Assembly (NCBI GenBank): GCA_030149025.1
Contig: JASBSH010000045.1
Coordinates: forward strand, 1 to 25,744
From: Actinomycetales bacterium
Lineage (GTDB): Bacteria; Actinomycetota; Actinomycetes; Actinomycetales; BWSM-131
DNA length: 25,744 nucleotides
Reading direction: 5' to 3'
The notes beneath the pieces are model-generated. The model ran no database searches. It saw nothing but the letters and a program-made list of their open reading frames with translations, and was not told the DNA's origin. A program made the translations under genes and the position numbers. This document shows positions 23,475 through 25,744 of this stretch, piece by piece (the stretch's first letter is position 1; each line of letters begins with the position of its first letter).

Positions 23475-24958
23475 GGCTCTCGCGGCGGCCGAGGACGGTC
23501 ACCGGCCCCAGCGACCACGTGGTCGTGGTGGGCGCTGGACTGGCCGGTCTGTCAGCTGCGATGCGGCTCGCCGGCGCCGGTCGACGCGTCACCGTGCTGG
23601 AGCGCGACCAGGTCCCCGGTGGCCGCGCGGGCCTCGCCGTGCGCACCACCTCGCAGGGGACGTACCGCTTCGACACCGGCCCGACGGTGCTGACCATGCC
23701 GGACCTGATCGAGGACTGCTTCGCCGCCCTCGGTGAGCGCATGGAGGACTGGCTCACCCTGCGCCGGGTCGAGCCGCTGTACCGGGCGCAGTTCGCCGAC
23801 GGAACGTCGCTGGACGTGCGCTCCGACACCGGCGCCATGGCCGCCGAGGTGGAGGCGCTCGCGGGAGGCGACGCAGCCGCCGGCTACCTGCGGTTCGTCG
23901 ACTTCGTCACGCGGCTCTACCGGTACGAGATGGCCGACTTCATCGACCGCAACATCGACTCGCCGCTCGACCTGCTGACCCCCAACCTCGCCCGGCTCGC
24001 CGCTGCCGGCGGTTTCCGCCGGCTTGCTCCGCTGGTCGCCCGCTACCTGCCCGACGAGCGACTGCAGCGCGTCTTCTCCTTCCAGGCGCTGTACGCCGGT
24101 GTCTCACCGCACGAGGCGCTCGCGCTCTACGCCGTGATCACGTACATGGACGCCGTTGCGGGCGTGTACTTCCCGGCCGGCGGCATGCACGCCCTGCCGG
24201 CAGCGATGGCGGCCGCCGCTGCGAAGCACGGTGTGGACTTCCAGTACGGGCGCACGGTCAAGGCGGTCGAGCACTCCGGCGGCCGCGCCACCGCGGTGGT
24301 CACGACGGACGGCGACCGCCTGAGCTGCGATGCCGTCGTCCTGAACCCGGACCTGCCGGTCGCGCGCCGGGACCTGCTGGGGGCGCCGTTGCGTCGCCCG
24401 CTGCGCTACTCGCCGTCCTGCTTCCTGCTGCTGGCAGGGTCCAGCGCGAGCTACCCCGGCCTTGCCCACCACACCATCTCGTTCGGCAAGTCCTGGCGGT
24501 CGGTGTTCGACGACCTCGGCGAGGGCAGGCTCATGCACGACCCCAGCGTCCTGGTGAGCTGCCCCACCGTCACCGAGCCGGCACTGGCGCCGGCTGGACG
24601 GCAGAGCTACTACGTCCTGCTGCCGACGCCGAACACGACGGCGGAGCTGGACTGGCCGGCCCTCGCACCGCGGTACCGAGAGCACGCGCTGACCACGCTG
24701 GAGCAGCGTGGGTTCGACGGGTTCTCGGCCGGGATCGAGGTGGAGGAGATCACCACCCCCGCCGACTGGGAGGCCCAGGGCATGCAGGCCGGGACGCCGT
24801 TCGCGGCAGCCCACACCTTCGCTCAGACGGGGCCGTTCCGCCCCCGCAACCGGTGGGGCGAGAACGTGGTGTTCGCCGGGTCCGGGACCATCCCCGGGGT
24901 CGGTGTGCCGATGGTGCTGGTGTCGGGGCGGCTGGCCGCCGAGCGCATCACCGGCTAG
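23471..24958 (+). CDS. crtI: Phytoene desaturase (CrtI)
   Basis: A 495-residue FAD-dependent desaturase that turns phytoene into lycopene or a related product. Its FAD motif is HVVVVGAGLAGLSAAMRLAGAG (about residues 16-37), with PGGRAG and FDTGPTVLTMPDL next. The C-terminal signature is NVVFAGSGTIPGVGVPMVLVSG. Length and order fit bacterial CrtI. The GTG at 23471 overlaps the synthase stop by four bases, with GAGGAG just upstream (23462-23467). Phytoene synthase (crtB), usually adjacent, is absent from the window and must be elsewhere. In M. tuberculosis the corresponding place between idsA2 and Rv2175c holds mptA. Confidence 0.93.
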   Translation: MRLSRRPRTVTGPSDHVVVVGAGLAGLSAAMRLAGAGRRVTVLERDQVPGGRAGLAVRTTSQGTYRFDTGPTVLTMPDLIEDCFAALGERMEDWLTLRRVEPLYRAQFADGTSLDVRSDTGAMAAEVEALAGGDAAAGYLRFVDFVTRLYRYEMADFIDRNIDSPLDLLTPNLARLAAAGGFRRLAPLVARYLPDERLQRVFSFQALYAGVSPHEALALYAVITYMDAVAGVYFPAGGMHALPAAMAAAAAKHGVDFQYGRTVKAVEHSGGRATAVVTTDGDRLSCDAVVLNPDLPVARRDLLGAPLRRPLRYSPSCFLLLAGSSASYPGLAHHTISFGKSWRSVFDDLGEGRLMHDPSVLVSCPTVTEPALAPAGRQSYYVLLPTPNTTAELDWPALAPRYREHALTTLEQRGFDGFSAGIEVEEITTPADWEAQGMQAGTPFAAAHTFAQTGPFRPRNRWGENVVFAGSGTIPGVGVPMVLVSGRLAAERITG

Positions 24959-24968
24959 CTGGCGCGAG

Positions 24969-25373
24969 TCAGAAGGCGAGGGCCTGGGCGCGGCGGCGCA
25001 CCTCGGTCTTGCGGCCCGCGCGCAGGTTCGCCAGCGGCGTTCCGGGCAGCGTGGGGTCCTCGGTCAGCAGCCAGCTCAGCGCCTCGACGAGCGAGTAGCC
25101 GCCGTCGGCCAGCACGCTGACCGTCCCGGGAAGCTCCGGCACCGGCTCGGGGTCGACGAGCTCCCGGGGTACGGACAGCACCCGCGGCTCACCGCGGCGG
25201 ACGGCGAGGACGAGCTTGTCGTCGATCATTCGCCGCACCCGGGTGATGTCGGTACCCAGGAGCTCGGCGACCTCCGGCAGGGCCAGCCACTGGGAGACGA
25301 GGACCTCGAGCCGGTCGAGGCCCTCGCGGTCCGTGACGTCGGGGTACACGCGCAAAAGACTAGTGACCTCCAC
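24969..25373 (-). CDS. Rv2175c-family DNA-binding protein
   Basis: A 134-residue protein with an N-terminal winged-helix/HTH core (QWLALPEVAELLGTDITRVRRMIDDKLVLAVRR, about residues 28-60) and a C-terminal part ending TEVRRRAQALAF. It closely matches the pattern of M. tuberculosis Rv2175c, a DNA-binding protein phosphorylated by PknL at a threonine near its N-terminus. The start is uncertain: GTG 25373 lacks a clear ribosome site, while a TTG at 25355 has GGAGGT about 11 bases upstream. It is convergent with crtI (10 bp between stops) and divergent from an exported-protein gene; the shared gap contains a perfect 8-bp inverted repeat that could be its own operator. Confidence 0.87.
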   Translation of the reverse strand: MEVTSLLRVYPDVTDREGLDRLEVLVSQWLALPEVAELLGTDITRVRRMIDDKLVLAVRRGEPRVLSVPRELVDPEPVPELPGTVSVLADGGYSLVEALSWLLTEDPTLPGTPLANLRAGRKTEVRRRAQALAF

Positions 25374-25383
25374 CCCTGGCCAC

Positions 25384-25403
25384 GAATGACACTGCTGTCA
25401 TTC
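25384..25403. promoter_or_regulatory. Perfect 8-bp inverted repeat between divergent genes
   Basis: GAATGACA-CTGC-TGTCATTC lies 10 bases upstream of the Rv2175c-like start and about 120 bases before the exported-protein gene. Its symmetry and position suggest a dimeric repressor site. The protein that binds it is unknown. Confidence 0.6.
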
Positions 25404-25424
25404 TCAAACGTCACAGTTTTCGTG

Positions 25425-25430
25425 TAGTTT
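25425..25430 (+). promoter_or_regulatory. Possible -10 for the exported-protein gene
   Basis: TAGTTT follows the locally A/T-rich stretch 25404-25424. TTCTCA at 25401-25406 gives an 18-bp spacing but a poor -35. The start would be near 25437, leaving a leader of about 85 bases. Confidence 0.4.
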
Positions 25431-25464
25431 CTCATCGGCCACATCGATAACAACGGCAACAGCA

Positions 25465-25494
25465 CGTCTCCGCCGGTGTGTCCGGACGGGGACG
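25465..25494 (+). other. Stable hairpin in the leader of the exported-protein gene
   Basis: CGTCTCCGCCGG, loop TGTGT, then CCGG-A-CGGGGACG form 12 base pairs, including one G-U pair and a bulged A. It ends 27 bases before the ATG. No T-tract follows. It could stabilise or control the leader. Confidence 0.5.
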
Positions 25495-25521
25495 GAGAAA
25501 CGACTGAGACGAGGACTTCGA

Positions 25522-25744
25522 ATGCCGCAGCACTCCGGCGCAGCCCGTGCCACGACGTCCGACCTGTCCTTCTCCCGCAGCCATCGGCCCTCCGGGGTGA
25601 CTCCGTTCGTCCTGGCAGCCGCGCTGGGGTCAGGCCTGGTCGGGGCACCCGCCCACGCGACGCCGCCCCAGTCCCGGCAGTCGGACCAGGCCGACCCGCT
25701 CGGGGACGACGCGTTCAGCGCATCCGACGAAGCCGTCGAGGCCG
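25522..25744 (+). CDS. Exported protein, 5' part (likely cell-wall associated)
   Basis: The first 74 codons of a gene that runs off the right edge. The translation begins MPQHSGAARATTSDLS. It continues to a basic region, a hydrophobic stretch TPFVLAAALGSGLVGAPAHA (about residues 27-46) with an AHA-type signal-peptidase site, then a polar, Asp/Gln-rich mature N-terminus (SDQADPLGDDAF). GAGGA sits six bases before the ATG. Nothing of the functional domain is in the window. A cell-wall hydrolase or LysM protein would be typical beside Rv2175c homologues in non-mycobacterial actinomycetes, but that is a guess from context. M. tuberculosis has pknL at this place instead. Confidence 0.75.
   Translation, partial: MPQHSGAARATTSDLSFSRSHRPSGVTPFVLAAALGSGLVGAPAHATPPQSRQSDQADPLGDDAFSASDEAVEA

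Noticed and set aside
25437..25521. c-di-AMP (ydaO-type) riboswitch before the exported-protein gene
   Set aside because: The leader is only about 85 bases and lacks the multi-helix form of that class; only one hairpin is evident.

Overview
The window is GC-rich DNA with the gene content of an actinomycete (Actinomycetota). It has an rsmH-mraZ border of the division/cell-wall cluster, DUF3040, SAV_6107, Rv2175c-type and TgpA-type genes, many GTG starts, 4-base GTGA stop/start overlaps and several apparently leaderless genes with TANNNT -10 boxes. The genus cannot be fixed from the sequence alone. No tRNA, rRNA, CRISPR array, insertion sequence or integrase was seen.

Layout. (1) 1-1071, minus: 5' part of rsmH and complete mraZ, which lead into the dcw cluster beyond the left edge. 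(2) 1072-1474: a 403-bp divergent control region with three copies of a MraZ-box-like direct repeat, one facing mraZ and two facing moxR. (3) 1475-6157, plus: moxR - DUF58 - TgpA-like transglutaminase, a membrane/chaperone module, with a convergent DUF3040 membrane gene after it. (4) 6675-13391, minus: a probable SOS-induced translesion operon, read in the order DUF6504 - SAV_6107 HEPN - dnaE2 - SAM methyltransferase - dinB. A perfect actinobacterial LexA box, TCGAAC-N4-GTTCGA, overlaps the -10 of a strong promoter at 13625-13667. A SprT-like metalloprotease gene is divergent from the same control region. (5) 14594-15112: YbaK/EbsC-type deacylase. (6) 15306-19646, plus: a tightly coupled carotenoid tailoring operon, CrtA-like monooxygenase - CruF hydratase - GT2 glycosyltransferase - CrtD/CrtI-type desaturase. 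(7) 19514-22280, minus: metF - CDP-alcohol phosphatidyltransferase - acyltransferase-3. The last gene overlaps the desaturase tail to tail by 133 bp. (8) 22359-24958, plus: polyprenyl diphosphate synthase and crtI, then (9) a convergent Rv2175c-like DNA-binding gene and a divergent, truncated gene for an exported protein.

How it works together. Regions 6 and 8 together predict an acyclic carotenoid made from GGPP, desaturated by CrtI, hydrated at C-1' by CruF, further desaturated, possibly ketolated by the CrtA-like enzyme and glycosylated. Phytoene synthase and a cyclase are not in the window. Region 4 predicts damage-inducible mutagenic synthesis by DnaE2 with Pol IV rather than ImuB as the neighbouring Y-family polymerase. 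An HEPN protein and a DNA-protein-crosslink protease sit at the same switch. Regions 1-3 suggest that MraZ could also control the MoxR/DUF58/transglutaminase operon.

All assignments come from reading translations and motifs. No database search or folding was run.
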